A stretch of 64,000 bases of DNA from Arthrobacter sp. MMS18-M83 (GTDB lineage: Bacteria > Actinomycetota > Actinomycetes > Actinomycetales > Micrococcaceae), in assembly GCF_026683955.1 (NCBI RefSeq), contig NZ_CP113343.1, positions 4,340,001-4,404,000 on the forward strand, given 5' to 3'. Position 1 is the first letter of the stretch. Every line of letters starts with the position of its first letter. Of this stretch, positions 1 to 8,316 are shown in pieces. A model generated the notes under the pieces. It saw only the letters and a list, made by a program, of their open reading frames with translations, did not search any database and was not told the DNA's origin. The translations under genes were made by a program, and so were the position numbers.

Positions 1-21
1 GCGGTCCACCACGGACCCGTC

Positions 22-902
22 CTAGATCACGGTGACCTCGTCCACCAGGTTGACCGCCACGCAGACATGGTTGGGGATCAGTCGCAGCCGCTCTCCCAGG
101 GCGGGCAGCGGGGATTCCTCCGGCCATATCACTGTGGCGTGGTGCTCGGAGAGCGCCGTCACCCGGGCCCGATCCTCCTCCAGCACGCGCCCGAAGCCGG
201 TGGTCCAGGCGGGCCGGTCGCCGCCCAGCATCTTGCTGCCTGCGTCCAGCACGATCCGCCCTGGCATGTCCTCGGATCCTTCGTGGCGGCTCACCACGGT
301 CGTCGCGACGCTCAGCGCGACGTCTTCCAGCGCACGCATCGTCCCAGCTCCAGCTGTTGGGCGTCTCCGAACACGTAGACGCCCGGTCGCAGTTCCGTCG
401 CCACGGATGCGCCGGTGAGCAGTGCCGTCGGGGTCGAACCTCCGCTGAGGACTGCGACGTCGTGCCCCGCCTGGCGCAGCGCGGCGGCGGCGCGTTCCAG
501 CGCGGCGCCCGCCTGGTCTACGGCTGCTTCGGGCATGCTTGGAGCGTAGCTGTTCCCCGGGAAGGTGAAGACCCCGGCAACGTGGAATCCGGCGTCGCGC
601 GCGGCATCTGCCACCCCAGCGGCGTCCTCGGGGCGGACCCCGCTGCGGTGGTGTCCGCTGTCGATCTCCACCAGCACGCTCAGGCGCCCGGCGTCAGCGC
701 CCAGCAGCCGGCTGGCCTCGCGCACCGCTCCCGCCTCGAGCTGCAGGGCGGCGATCTGCGGGATCTTGTGCGTCTTGACGTGGGGCCGGAGGGTCAGGCC
801 CTTCCCCTTGACCGTGGAAGCCATGCGTGCGATGTTCCGGGCCAGCACCTCCCGGTCGATCAGGATGGCGGGAGTGTCGATCGTCTCGGGGACGGTGTTC
901 AT
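22..902 (-). pseudogene. D-threonine aldolase / D-serine deaminase-like gene, broken
   Basis: The reading frame starts at 902 with the typical N-terminus of the alanine-racemase-like PLP family (TPAILIDREVLARNI, then RPHVKTHKIPQIA with the PLP lysine). Two lesions are visible. After LEAGA the sequence jumps directly to VREASRLLG and the VLVEIDSGHHRSG strand; in intact relatives roughly 70 residues separate these motifs, here about 16, so about 50-55 residues seem deleted in frame. Near 347 the frame shifts: QQLELG ends in RCVRWKTSR and a stop at 312, while the family C-terminus (MRALEDVALSVATTVVSRHE, then DAGSKML) continues in another frame to 22. A missing A in GGGACG would restore ELGTMRAL. 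It lies 25 bp behind the phosphodiesterase-like gene as the last gene of the operon. An intact product would cleave or deaminate beta-hydroxy D-amino acids; this one is probably inactive unless the lesions are sequence errors. Confidence 0.8.
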
Positions 903-927
903 GTTGTCCTTTCTGCGTTACGGGTGA

Positions 928-1758
928 TCAGCGGTCCGCGGCCCTCTCGGTGAGCAGCAGGCCGGCCAGGGCATGCGGTGCCACGACGGCGGGCCAGGGG
1001 CTGAGGTCCCCGCCGCTCGCCCAGCGGAGGATGAACGATGCCCGTTCTTCCGGAGAGTCCCCGCCGTGTCCGCCGGCGTCCACGTGTCCGTGATCCGCAA
1101 CCACCACAAGTAGCCATTCTTCACCAAGATCGGCCGCGCGGTTCCCGACGGCGTTCCGGATGCGGGCCACGTGCCCGTCCACCCGAGCCAGCGCCTCCTG
1201 GTACTGCGGGCTGAGCGCACCATAGACGTGCCCGGCGTCGTCCACATCGCAGAAGTACACGAAGGACACGTCCGGCACTTTGTGGGAGTTCAGTGCGGCG
1301 AGGGTGAAGTCGGCGATCTCGGCGTCGATCCGGACGAAGCCGTGGGTCTCGCCGTCGCGTGAGACCACCGTGTGCAGCCCGGCCTTCTGCTGCTCCAGCC
1401 GCTGGTGGATGACGGGTCCGAGCCCTTCCGGGGAGACCAGCGGCGGCCAGCCCGCCGCGGCGAACGTCCGGGTGGAGGTGTCCTGGTAGAAGGCCCGGGA
1501 CAGCAGGTCGGGGTGGCCGAAGAGGCGGTGCCCCACGAAGCTGTTGTCCCGGACGCCGTGCTGTGCGTGATCGGTCCCGGTCAGGAGGGAGGACCAGCCC
1601 GGGCCGGACAGCGTGGGGACGTCCATGGTCATGGTCCGGTGGTCGCCTTCTGCGGCCAGGGACCTCAGGGTGGAGGCGGAGGGCGATTCCGCGGCCAGGT
1701 CCCAGCGGAGCCCGTCGATGCCCAGCAGGATGATGCGGGGCCGTGCGGCGGGGCTCAT
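928..1758 (-). CDS. alkaline phosphatase-superfamily phosphodiesterase / pyrophosphatase-like hydrolase
   Basis: A 276-residue member of the type I phosphodiesterase / nucleotide pyrophosphatase family (alkaline phosphatase fold). Visible metal-site motifs are LLGIDGLRWD near residue 12, the nucleophile segment PTLSGPGWSSLLTG near 50-63, CDVDDAGHVYG near 180, and ADHGHVDAGGHGG near 230, which together give the Asp/His ligands of a two-metal centre and a Thr/Ser nucleophile. No signal peptide is evident, so it probably acts in the cytoplasm. The start at 1758 is chosen because it overlaps the stop of the upstream HAD gene by 4 bases; a longer frame upstream is low-complexity Arg/Pro shadow. 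Members of this family include phosphonoacetate hydrolases, which fits the operon's suspected phosphonate or organophosphate theme, but the substrate cannot be read from the sequence. Confidence 0.85.
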   Translation of the reverse strand: MSPAARPRIILLGIDGLRWDLAAESPSASTLRSLAAEGDHRTMTMDVPTLSGPGWSSLLTGTDHAQHGVRDNSFVGHRLFGHPDLLSRAFYQDTSTRTFAAAGWPPLVSPEGLGPVIHQRLEQQKAGLHTVVSRDGETHGFVRIDAEIADFTLAALNSHKVPDVSFVYFCDVDDAGHVYGALSPQYQEALARVDGHVARIRNAVGNRAADLGEEWLLVVVADHGHVDAGGHGGDSPEERASFILRWASGGDLSPWPAVVAPHALAGLLLTERAADR

Positions 1759-2417
1759 CGGTCGCCTTCCCGGGCTTCCGCCAGGACGGAGAGCGTGACT
1801 TCTGCGAGTGAGCCGAGGAGCGTGCGGCCGGGAGCCGCGTCGATCGGGACGGTGGAGGGCACGACGACGACGGGGCACCCCGCCGCTTCAGCTGCGGCGA
1901 GGCCGACGGGGGAGTCCTCCACCACTACACAGTCGGCGGGCTCGGCTCCCAGCAGCCGGGCCGCCTCCAGATAGGGGTCAGGGGCAGGCTTGGACGCGGG
2001 GGTGTCCTCGACCGCCACCACGAGCGTGAACAGTTCACGGCCCAGCCGGTCCCGGACCAGTTCCACCACGCGGCGGGGCGAGGCGGAGACGATGGCCGTG
2101 GGGATCCGCTCCGCGGCCAGGAGTCGGAGGAGGTCCACGGCCCCGGGACGGGGTACCACCTCCTGTGCCACCAGTTCGGTGAAGGCCTCATCGAGCCGGA
2201 CGGAGAGTTCCTCCGCGCTCGGGGCGCCCGCGGAGGGCATGGTGGCCAGGAGGTGGGTGGCTGTGTGCCCGGACGGGCGGCCCAGGATGTCAGGCCCGTC
2301 TTCGGGTCCCAGCGTGCGGCCCAATCCGAACGCCACCTCCGCCACGGCGTCCCACCAGAGGCGTTCGGTGTCCACGAGGGTCCCGTCCATGTCGAAGAGT
2401 ACGGCTGCGGGCATCAT
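1755..2417 (-). CDS. HAD-superfamily hydrolase (beta-phosphoglucomutase/phosphatase-like)
   Basis: A 220-residue HAD subfamily I hydrolase. Motif I is LFDMDGTLVDTE at residues 6-17 (nucleophile and acid/base Asp), motif II is the Ser in IVSASPRRVVE near 117, motif III is the Lys in ASKPAPDPYLEAARLLG near 150, and motif IV is VVVEDSPVGLAAAEAAG near 172. The helical cap between motifs I and II suits small phosphorylated substrates. The start ATG at 2417 overlaps the ATPase stop (ATGATG/TGA), so the two genes are translationally coupled, and the downstream hydrolase overlaps its end in the same way. Coupling to an importer suggests that it removes phosphate from the imported compound or its catabolite. 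Phosphonoacetaldehyde hydrolase is also a HAD enzyme, but I see no feature that proves that activity. Confidence 0.88.
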   Translation of the reverse strand: MMPAAVLFDMDGTLVDTERLWWDAVAEVAFGLGRTLGPEDGPDILGRPSGHTATHLLATMPSAGAPSAEELSVRLDEAFTELVAQEVVPRPGAVDLLRLLAAERIPTAIVSASPRRVVELVRDRLGRELFTLVVAVEDTPASKPAPDPYLEAARLLGAEPADCVVVEDSPVGLAAAEAAGCPVVVVPSTVPIDAAPGRTLLGSLAEVTLSVLAEAREGDR

Positions 2418-3526
2418 GCGGTGGTTTCCTCGTTCCGGGCCTGGTCGATCAGGACGGGGCGTTCTGGCAGGCCGAGCCGGATGCGCGCCCCGGTGGGGAG
2501 GGTGGATGCGTGAGCGGTGGGGACGTCCGCCACCAGGTCGCGCCCGCCGTGCAGGCGGATGGTGAGCCGCGTCGTCCCGCCCAGGAATGATGCCGCCACC
2601 AGCTGCGCCGGGCCGTCCGGGTCCGCGCTGACGGTGAGGGCTTCGGGACGGATCAGGACGTCGACGTCGGCCGAGCCGGCCCGGCCGGGCAGGCTTCCCT
2701 GGACAGGGCGGCTGACACCGAGGACATCCACTAGAGCGCCGTCGCCGCTGAGCCGGCCCGGGAGCCGGTTCATGGTGCCCACGAATCCGGCGACGAAGGG
2801 AGTGGCGGGGCTGTTGTACAGCTCCTCCGGGGTGGCGCACTGCTCCAGGCGCCCGTCCCGCATGACGGCCACGCGGTCCGCCATGGACAGGGCCTCCTCC
2901 TGGTCATGTGTGACGAAGAGGGTAGTGATGCCCAGTTCCAGCTGGAGGCGGCGGATCTCCTCCCGCAGGGACTGGCGGACCTTGGCGTCCAGGGCGGACA
3001 GCGGCTCGTCCAGGAGGAGCACCCGCGGTTCCAAGGCCAGCGCCCGGGCGAGGGCCACGCGCTGCTGCTGGCCTCCGGAGAGCTGGCGTGGGTAGCGGCT
3101 GCCCTGGGTGGGCAGGCCCACCAGTTCCAGGAGTTCCTGGGCGCGCGCGCGGCGCTTGGCCGTCGGGACTCCCTGCATGCGCATACCGAACGCCACGTTG
3201 TCAGCGGCGCTGAGATGCGGGAAGAGGCTGTAGGACTGGAACACCATGCCGATGTCGCGGCGGTGCGACGGCGTGCCGGTCACGTCCGCGCCGTCCACCA
3301 GGACTTCCCCGGAATCCGGGATCTCGAAGCCGGCCACCATGCGCAACGCGGTGGTCTTGCCGCAGCCGGAGGGCCCCAGGAGGGCCAGCAGCTCCCCGGG
3401 ATTGAGGCTGAGGTCCAGCCCGTCCAGGGCCGTGGTGGCGCCGAAGGAGCGGCGCAGTCCGCGGAATTCCAGGGTGGCGCCCGTGCTTGCAGCCGGTGGC
3501 CGGTGGGTGAGGGTGGGCGCGGTCAT
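2414..3526 (-). CDS. ABC importer ATP-binding subunit (PotA/FbpC/PhnT-like)
   Basis: A 370-residue cytoplasmic ATPase of an importer. Walker A is LLGPSGCGKTTALR near residue 53, the Q-loop is VFQSYSLFPHLS near 97, the signature is QLSGGQQQRVALARAL near 148, Walker B is RVLLLDEPLSALD near 169, and the H-loop is FVTHDQEEALSMADR near 204. The C-terminal 110 residues form a TOBE-type regulatory domain (DVLIRPEALTVS and the following beta strands). Such long ATPases with TOBE domains are typical of spermidine/putrescine, ferric iron and 2-aminoethylphosphonate importers. The gene overlaps the permease upstream (stop/start 3523-3526) and the HAD gene downstream by 4 bases each, so the operon is tightly coupled. 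Confidence 0.95.
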   Translation of the reverse strand: MTAPTLTHRPPAASTGATLEFRGLRRSFGATTALDGLDLSLNPGELLALLGPSGCGKTTALRMVAGFEIPDSGEVLVDGADVTGTPSHRRDIGMVFQSYSLFPHLSAADNVAFGMRMQGVPTAKRRARAQELLELVGLPTQGSRYPRQLSGGQQQRVALARALALEPRVLLLDEPLSALDAKVRQSLREEIRRLQLELGITTLFVTHDQEEALSMADRVAVMRDGRLEQCATPEELYNSPATPFVAGFVGTMNRLPGRLSGDGALVDVLGVSRPVQGSLPGRAGSADVDVLIRPEALTVSADPDGPAQLVAASFLGGTTRLTIRLHGGRDLVADVPTAHASTLPTGARIRLGLPERPVLIDQARNEETTA

Positions 3527-4374
3527 GAGGTCTCCTTGGAAGCTTTGGAACGGCCGAGTTTCGCGACCGCGAGAAGGATGAGCCAGGTTCCGATGAGGCC
3601 GACCATGGAGACGGCGACGGACAGCTGGGCGTGGGAGCCGCTGATGGCGACCGTCCAGACGGCGAAGGGCTGAAAACCGAGCAGGGCGGACACCGCGTAT
3701 TCCCCGAGCACCAGGGCGATGGTCAGGAACGCGGTGTTCAGCAGGGCTTCCCGGAGATTGGGCAGGACCACCAGGAACAGGGTCCGGAACCAGGAGGCCC
3801 GGCAGGACCGGGCTGCCTCCACCAGGACTTTCACCTCGATGGCGTTAAGACCCGATTCCAAGGTGGTGTACGCGAGGGGCAGCGCCATGAGGGTGTAGGC
3901 GAGCACCAGGATGACCGGGAAGCCCGGCTGTTGCAGGGCCGCGAGCAGCGGGAAGCCCGGGGTGTCATAGAGCCAGTCGGTGGCCCAGCGCAGAACGGTC
4001 GTGATGCCTGCGCCCAGCGCTACCGCGGGCACCACCAGGGGGAGCATGCAGACGACGGCCACCAGGGCTTTCGCCCGAGGCGCGGCCAGGCGTACGGCCA
4101 GGAGAGCTGGAAGCAGGAGGCCGAAGACCAGGACGACCGTGGCGCCGGCCAGGAGCAGGGTCAGCCCGAGGCTCTGGGCCAGGCCGTCCGTGGTGAAGAT
4201 CGCGGCATAGGCGTCCAGGCCCGGCTTCTGGCGGGGGTCTCCGAGGCCGACGGTGAAGGCCAGGGCGCACAGGATGGGCACCAGGAAGTAGACGCCCGCC
4301 GCGGTGAGGGCGGAGGTGCGTCCCAGCTGCGATTCGCGGGCCCCGGAGCGGCGTAATGCGGTCAGGAGAGCCAT
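3523..4374 (-). CDS. ABC importer permease subunit 2
   Basis: A 283-residue integral membrane protein with about six hydrophobic segments (for example YFLVPILCALAFTVGL near the N-terminus and MVGLIGTWLILLAVA near the C-terminus). The EAA-type cytoplasmic loop that contacts the ATPase is recognisable as VEAARSCRASWFRTLFLVVL. The start MALLTALRRSG at 4374 is chosen because it gives a 13-base overlap with the first permease and removes a long Arg/His-rich shadow extension. It forms the second half of the transmembrane pore with the product of 4362-5303. Confidence 0.92.
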   Translation of the reverse strand: MALLTALRRSGARESQLGRTSALTAAGVYFLVPILCALAFTVGLGDPRQKPGLDAYAAIFTTDGLAQSLGLTLLLAGATVVLVFGLLLPALLAVRLAAPRAKALVAVVCMLPLVVPAVALGAGITTVLRWATDWLYDTPGFPLLAALQQPGFPVILVLAYTLMALPLAYTTLESGLNAIEVKVLVEAARSCRASWFRTLFLVVLPNLREALLNTAFLTIALVLGEYAVSALLGFQPFAVWTVAISGSHAQLSVAVSMVGLIGTWLILLAVAKLGRSKASKETS

Positions 4375-5303
4375 GCCGAGGTCCTTCGCTGCAACAGGAG
4401 CTGGACGCCCATCACCAGCGCGGCGACGATGATCATGTCCATGCCGAGGGCCAGGGCGATGCCGGACTGTCCCACCAGGACGTCTCCGGTGAGAGCCGAG
4501 GCGATCTTCACGGTGACCAGGGGGATGGAGCTCCCCACCATGGCGGCCGCCGTGGCGTAGGCGCTGAAGGCGCTGCCGAACAATAGCACGAAGCCGCTGA
4601 GCAGGGTGGGGAGCAGGATGGGGAAGGCCACGTGCCGCCAGTACTGGAAGCCCGTGGCGCGGCTGTTCCGTGCGGCCTCCTGCCACTGGGGCTTGAGGCC
4701 GTCCAGCGCGGGGGTGAGGGTGAGCACCATGAGCGGCACCAGGAAGTACAAGTAGACGAGGGACAGGCCCCAGAAGTTGTAGAGGCTCCAGCCCTTCTCC
4801 GCGAGCCCGAAGAATCCCGTCAGGACACCGGCGTTGCCCAGGGTTGCCACGAAGGCGAATGCCAGCGGCACTCCGCCGAAGTTAGCAATCACCCCGGAGG
4901 CGGACAGCACGGCGTCCCGCAGGCCGCGGAACCGGGAGGTGACGATCGCGTAGGCGATCGGCAGGCTGACTACCGTGGCGACGAAGGCGGTGAGCGCGGA
5001 GAGGCGGACACTGCCCATGAGGCTTTCCAGATAGGGGCCGTCGAAGGTCGCCGAGAAGTTGGCGCCCGTGACGGAGGCGACGCCGGCGTCGTCGGTGGTG
5101 GTGATGGACCCGGCGGCCATCGCGGCCACCGGGAGCCCGAGAACGACGGCGGCGAAGGCAAGCAGCGGGAGGACGCCGAGCCAGCCGGTGGAGGGGCGGG
5201 CGGCCCGGCGGCCGGGAGCCTGAGGTTCCCGGCGCCGGGTCTGAGCACCCGCATCGGCGACGACGGCGCGGTGCGCGACGAGATCGGGTGCGGCGGAGGT
5301 CAT
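4362..5303 (-). CDS. ABC importer permease subunit 1
   Basis: A 313-residue BPD-type permease with about six membrane segments. The N-terminal 45 residues are hydrophilic, followed by LGVLPLLAFAAVVLGLPVAA. The EAA loop reads QEAARNSRATGFQYWRHVAF. The ATG at 5303 shares one base with the TGA stop of the binding-protein gene (TGATG), which fixes the start and implies translational coupling. Together with the second permease it forms the membrane channel of the importer. Confidence 0.92.
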   Translation of the reverse strand: MTSAAPDLVAHRAVVADAGAQTRRREPQAPGRRAARPSTGWLGVLPLLAFAAVVLGLPVAAMAAGSITTTDDAGVASVTGANFSATFDGPYLESLMGSVRLSALTAFVATVVSLPIAYAIVTSRFRGLRDAVLSASGVIANFGGVPLAFAFVATLGNAGVLTGFFGLAEKGWSLYNFWGLSLVYLYFLVPLMVLTLTPALDGLKPQWQEAARNSRATGFQYWRHVAFPILLPTLLSGFVLLFGSAFSAYATAAAMVGSSIPLVTVKIASALTGDVLVGQSGIALALGMDMIIVAALVMGVQLLLQRRTSAWLS

Positions 5304-6454
5304 CAGGAGACAGCCTTCGTCCAGCCGTCGGACACGGTGGACTTGGCCTTCTTGCCCTGCTCCTCCGTGGGGTAGTCGGTCTTGTCCTTGGGGATCTTGG
5401 GCAGCCGGGTCAGGGCGGTCTTGTCCACGGTGCCGTCGGCGATCATGGTCGGCAGGAGCGCCGGGCGGGCGTAGCCCTTCAGCCAGAGGTTCTGGCCTTC
5501 GGTGCTGAAGAGGAATTCCTGCCAGAGGCGGGCGGCGGCTGGGTGCGGGGCCCACTTGACGATGGCCTGGGAGTAGTAGAGGGAGAACACGCCGTCCTCC
5601 GGGACGGCGACATTCCATTCGATGCCCTTGGCCTTCAGTTCATCGGCGTAGGCGGCGTTCCGGTAGTCCCAGACGATGGCGATGGGCGTCTCGCCCTTCT
5701 CCATGGTGGCCGGGCTGGCTTCCACTGGGTTGAAGTTGCCCATCTGCTTCAGTTTGGCGAAGAAGTCGAGGCCCGGCTGGACGTTGTCGAAGGAGCCACC
5801 GTTAGCGAGTGCAGCCGCGAACACGGCGCTATAGGCCGAGGAGGACTTGGCGGGGTTGCCGGTCAGGGCCACCTTGCCCTTGTACTGCGGGTCTGTCAGC
5901 TCGGAGAACTTGGTGGGGCACTTGGCCACCCGGCTTGCGTCGCAGCCGATGGACACATAGCCGCCCATATCGTTGTACCAGAGGCCCGCGGCCTCTTTCT
6001 GGGAGTCTTGGATCTCGCCGAAGGACGCCACCTTGTACGGGGTGAGCAGGCCCTGCTTGGCGGCCTGGACGTCGAAGTCGTGCCCCACGTCGATGACGTC
6101 CGGAGAGCGGTCCTGGCCCTTCCGGGAGGACACTGCGTTGAGTTCGTCCGCGCTGGAGGCGTCCGGGTTCTCCACTTCCACCTTGACGCCGTACTTCTTC
6201 TCGAAGGTGGAGATGACCTCGCCGTAGTTGGCCCAGTCGTTAGGGAGGGCGATGGCGTTGAGCTTGCCTTCCTTCTTGGCGGCGGCGATCAAAGCCTCCA
6301 TGCCGCCTCCGGCCTCGGCAGAGGGGGCGGTCTTCCAGTCGCTGGCGCCCTTGGATTCGGCGGGGGCGGCGTTGCCGGAGGAGCAGGCGGCCAGGCCGCC
6401 CAGGAGCAGTGCCGCGGCGCCCAGAGCACTGATGCGGCAGAGGGTGGGGTTCAT
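5303..6454 (-). CDS. ABC importer substrate-binding lipoprotein
   Basis: A 383-residue extracellular binding protein. The N-terminus is a lipoprotein signal: hydrophobic ALGAAALLLGGLAAC with lipobox LAAC and modified Cys24. The mature part (EALIAAAKKEGKLNAIALP, VISTFEKKYGVKVEV, PDVIDVGHDFDVQAAKQG) has the fold signature of the spermidine/putrescine, iron and 2-aminoethylphosphonate binding-protein cluster. The ATG at 6454 is preceded by AGGAG at 7-base spacing. It is the first gene of the importer operon and is transcribed away from the divergent GntR regulator. Ligand identity is unknown; the hydrolases in the operon favour a phosphonate or phosphate ester over a polyamine. Confidence 0.93.
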   Translation of the reverse strand: MNPTLCRISALGAAALLLGGLAACSSGNAAPAESKGASDWKTAPSAEAGGGMEALIAAAKKEGKLNAIALPNDWANYGEVISTFEKKYGVKVEVENPDASSADELNAVSSRKGQDRSPDVIDVGHDFDVQAAKQGLLTPYKVASFGEIQDSQKEAAGLWYNDMGGYVSIGCDASRVAKCPTKFSELTDPQYKGKVALTGNPAKSSSAYSAVFAAALANGGSFDNVQPGLDFFAKLKQMGNFNPVEASPATMEKGETPIAIVWDYRNAAYADELKAKGIEWNVAVPEDGVFSLYYSQAIVKWAPHPAAARLWQEFLFSTEGQNLWLKGYARPALLPTMIADGTVDKTALTRLPKIPKDKTDYPTEEQGKKAKSTVSDGWTKAVS

Positions 6455-6468
6455 AACATTCTCCTAGT

Positions 6469-6503
6469 AAGTTGGCTATACAACTTGTCGAGACCACTGT
6501 CAG
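6469..6503 (-). promoter_or_regulatory. importer-operon promoter with GntR/PhnF-like operator
   Basis: On the minus strand CTGACA (6498-6503) and TATAGC (6475-6480) are separated by 17 bases, a good sigma-70 type promoter. An inverted repeat AAGTTG-N6-CAACTT (6469-6486) covers the -10; read on the minus strand its core is TTGTATAGCCAA. This closely resembles the TGGTATAGACCA operator known for the mycobacterial GntR/UTRA regulator PhnF. A repressor bound here would block the operon promoter; the divergent GntR gene is the obvious candidate. Confidence 0.65.
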
Positions 6504-6620
6504 TGCCGCAGGTGTACATTAGGTGAACGGGAAGGAGTGAGTGGGCGAACTGCCGGAGCATTTTCAGCATTGAACCTTTGTTTTCCGGGGAATTTTAAGG
6601 TCACGCTGTACCGTGGAGGG

Positions 6621-7403
6621 ATGGTTGACGATGCATCAGAACGGGGTGGGCGCGTGAAGGCCGAAGGCGCCCAGTACAGAAAGTTGGCAGCCAATATGCG
6701 CCGCGAGATCGAGGCGGGCGAGTTTGGGAACAACGGACGGCTCCCCAGCGAGGAGACCCTGGCTGAGCAGTACGGGGTGTCCCGGGGTACCGTGCGCAAC
6801 GCTCTTGCCCTGCTGCGGGCCAACGGCCTGGTGACCTCCCGGCGCGGGACCCGGCGCGTGGTCCTGGGAACGGCGCGGACCCAAAGTTTCCAGGAGCTCC
6901 TGAGTTTCACGGCCTGGGCCCGGGCGCAAGGGGAAGAGCCCGGCGCCCGCACCATGCACAGCCGTGTCCGCCCGGCGACCGTCGCCGAAAGGGAGGTTCT
7001 CCAGCTCGACGCCGGGGATGAGGTCACTGAGATCCTCCGGCTGAGGCTCCTCGGCCGGGTCCCCATGATGCTGGAGCGCACTGTGTATCCGTCCAGGGTC
7101 GGCGCGGCGATCGAGCGGCTGGCCGCGGACTCCCTCTCTCATACCGAGGTCCTCGACGCCTCCGGCGTCGTGTTCGCGGACAGTGAGCACACCATCGACG
7201 TCGTGGCCGCCGATCAGACCGATGCCCAGGCCCTGGGCTGCATCGAGGGCACGGGCCTGCTCCGGGAGATCCGCCGTGCCACCGATCCTGCAGGCGTACC
7301 CCTGCTGTGGTCGGAGGACAGATTCCTGCCGGGAACGGTGTCCTTCGCGGTGCACAATTCGGCGTCGGTCAGTTCGCTTGCCCGCCGACGCGGAATCCGC
7401 TGA
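6621..7403 (+). CDS. GntR-family regulator, HutC/UTRA type
   Basis: A roughly 260-residue repressor. The N-terminal winged helix is clear (YRKLAANMRREIEAGEF, then RLPSEETLAEQYGVSRGTVR near residues 15-65). The C-terminal UTRA ligand-binding domain follows (EVLQLDAGDEVTEILRLRLL, VPMMLERTVYPS, PLLWSEDRFLPG). I chose ATG 6621, which has GGAGG immediately before it but too close for ideal spacing; a GTG at 6654 (VKAEGAQYRKL) is an equally good start, and an ATG at 6537 seems too far upstream. It is divergent from the importer operon and probably represses it through the inverted repeat at 6469-6486. UTRA regulators such as PhnF and PhnR respond to phosphonate- or phosphate-related signals. Confidence 0.9.
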   Translation: MVDDASERGGRVKAEGAQYRKLAANMRREIEAGEFGNNGRLPSEETLAEQYGVSRGTVRNALALLRANGLVTSRRGTRRVVLGTARTQSFQELLSFTAWARAQGEEPGARTMHSRVRPATVAEREVLQLDAGDEVTEILRLRLLGRVPMMLERTVYPSRVGAAIERLAADSLSHTEVLDASGVVFADSEHTIDVVAADQTDAQALGCIEGTGLLREIRRATDPAGVPLLWSEDRFLPGTVSFAVHNSASVSSLARRRGIR

Positions 7404-7499
7404 ATCAGGAGTTCCAAAACTTTCCGCGACGCAAACGTTGCTCAAGAATCGTGTGGGCTGGTGCTTGCCGCCCGTCGTTGGGCGGTTCAGAATGGTCGC

Positions 7500-8024
7500 A
7501 TGACAGCGTCTGGAGATGCGGCGCGTGAAAAGAGGCTGGCAGCCATTGGCACCACGGTGTTCGCCGTCGCCCCGGCAACCGTTGCAGGTCTGTTGCCGTG
7601 GGTGGTGACCCGCTGGAAAGTGCAGGAGCCCGTGCCGGGAGGGCTGGTTGCCCAGTGCGCTGGAGTCCTGCTGATTGGCGCAGGCACGGCGGTGATTACC
7701 GATTCGTTTGTACGTTTCGCACTCGAAGGACTGGGCACGCCGGCACCTTTTGCACCGCCGAAGAACCTCGTGGTCAGTGGGTTCTACAGGTTCGTGCGGA
7801 ACCCCATCTACGTGGCCATTGGGGCCGCCGTAACCGGACAGGGCCTCTTACTGGGACAGCCGAAGCTGTTTGTCCTGGCGGCGTTGGGCGCCGTTCCCGT
7901 GGTGGCCTTCGTCAGGTTGTATGAGGAGCCGAAGCTGGCTCGCAAGTTCGGCGCCGGGTATGAGGACTACCGCGCGAACGTCCCGCGCTGGCTGCCGCGC
8001 CTCACGCCCTGGCAGCAGAGCTAG
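7500..8024 (+). CDS. isoprenylcysteine carboxyl methyltransferase-like membrane protein
   Basis: A 174-residue membrane protein with about four hydrophobic segments. The C-terminal ICMT/PEMT signature is visible: VSGFYRFVRNPIYVA near residue 88, then RLYEEPKLARKFGAGYEDY near 140. These motifs bind S-adenosylmethionine in eukaryotic isoprenylcysteine methyltransferase and phospholipid methyltransferase; bacterial members are of unknown substrate, as bacteria lack prenylated CaaX proteins. Start ATG 7500 has no strong ribosome binding site. It is a single gene between the GntR and IclR regulators and I see no functional link to either. Confidence 0.82.
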   Translation: MTASGDAAREKRLAAIGTTVFAVAPATVAGLLPWVVTRWKVQEPVPGGLVAQCAGVLLIGAGTAVITDSFVRFALEGLGTPAPFAPPKNLVVSGFYRFVRNPIYVAIGAAVTGQGLLLGQPKLFVLAALGAVPVVAFVRLYEEPKLARKFGAGYEDYRANVPRWLPRLTPWQQS

Positions 8025-8197
8025 CGTCGGACCCGTTCCGCGCCGCGGGGAATTGGAAGAACTCTCCACCGCGACTATTGGGGGATGCCGCGGTGGAGAG
8101 CTCAAAGATGAATATACAGAGAATTTCTGGATAAGGAAAGGAAGCGCGCCCTACGTCCGGGACGACCCCTTCCAGCACTGAGCCACTATGATGGTAT

Positions 8198-8217
8198 TTG
8201 TTCAGTGGATTGAACAA
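8198..8217. promoter_or_regulatory. inverted repeat, probable IclR operator (site 1)
   Basis: TTGTTCA-N6-TGAACAA is a perfect 7-base inverted repeat 100 bases upstream of the iclR-type start codon. The same TGTTCA-N6-TGA layout recurs before the transporter (9191-9208) and between the two divergent dehydrogenase genes (12789-12806). Autoregulation of the IclR gene is the likely role. Confidence 0.6.
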
Positions 8218-8316
8218 GCGTGATTGCCGCGGATCGGAGTTCCGCTGCCTAGGCAGCATTTCTTCTGGCCAGCACGCGCCGACTCTGCGCCAGACGCACT
8301 ATTGCGAAGGAGAATC

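Noticed and set aside
5288..6526. 412-codon + strand frame opposite the binding-protein gene
   Set aside because: The minus-strand gene has a lipobox, a ribosome binding site and operon context; this frame has none.
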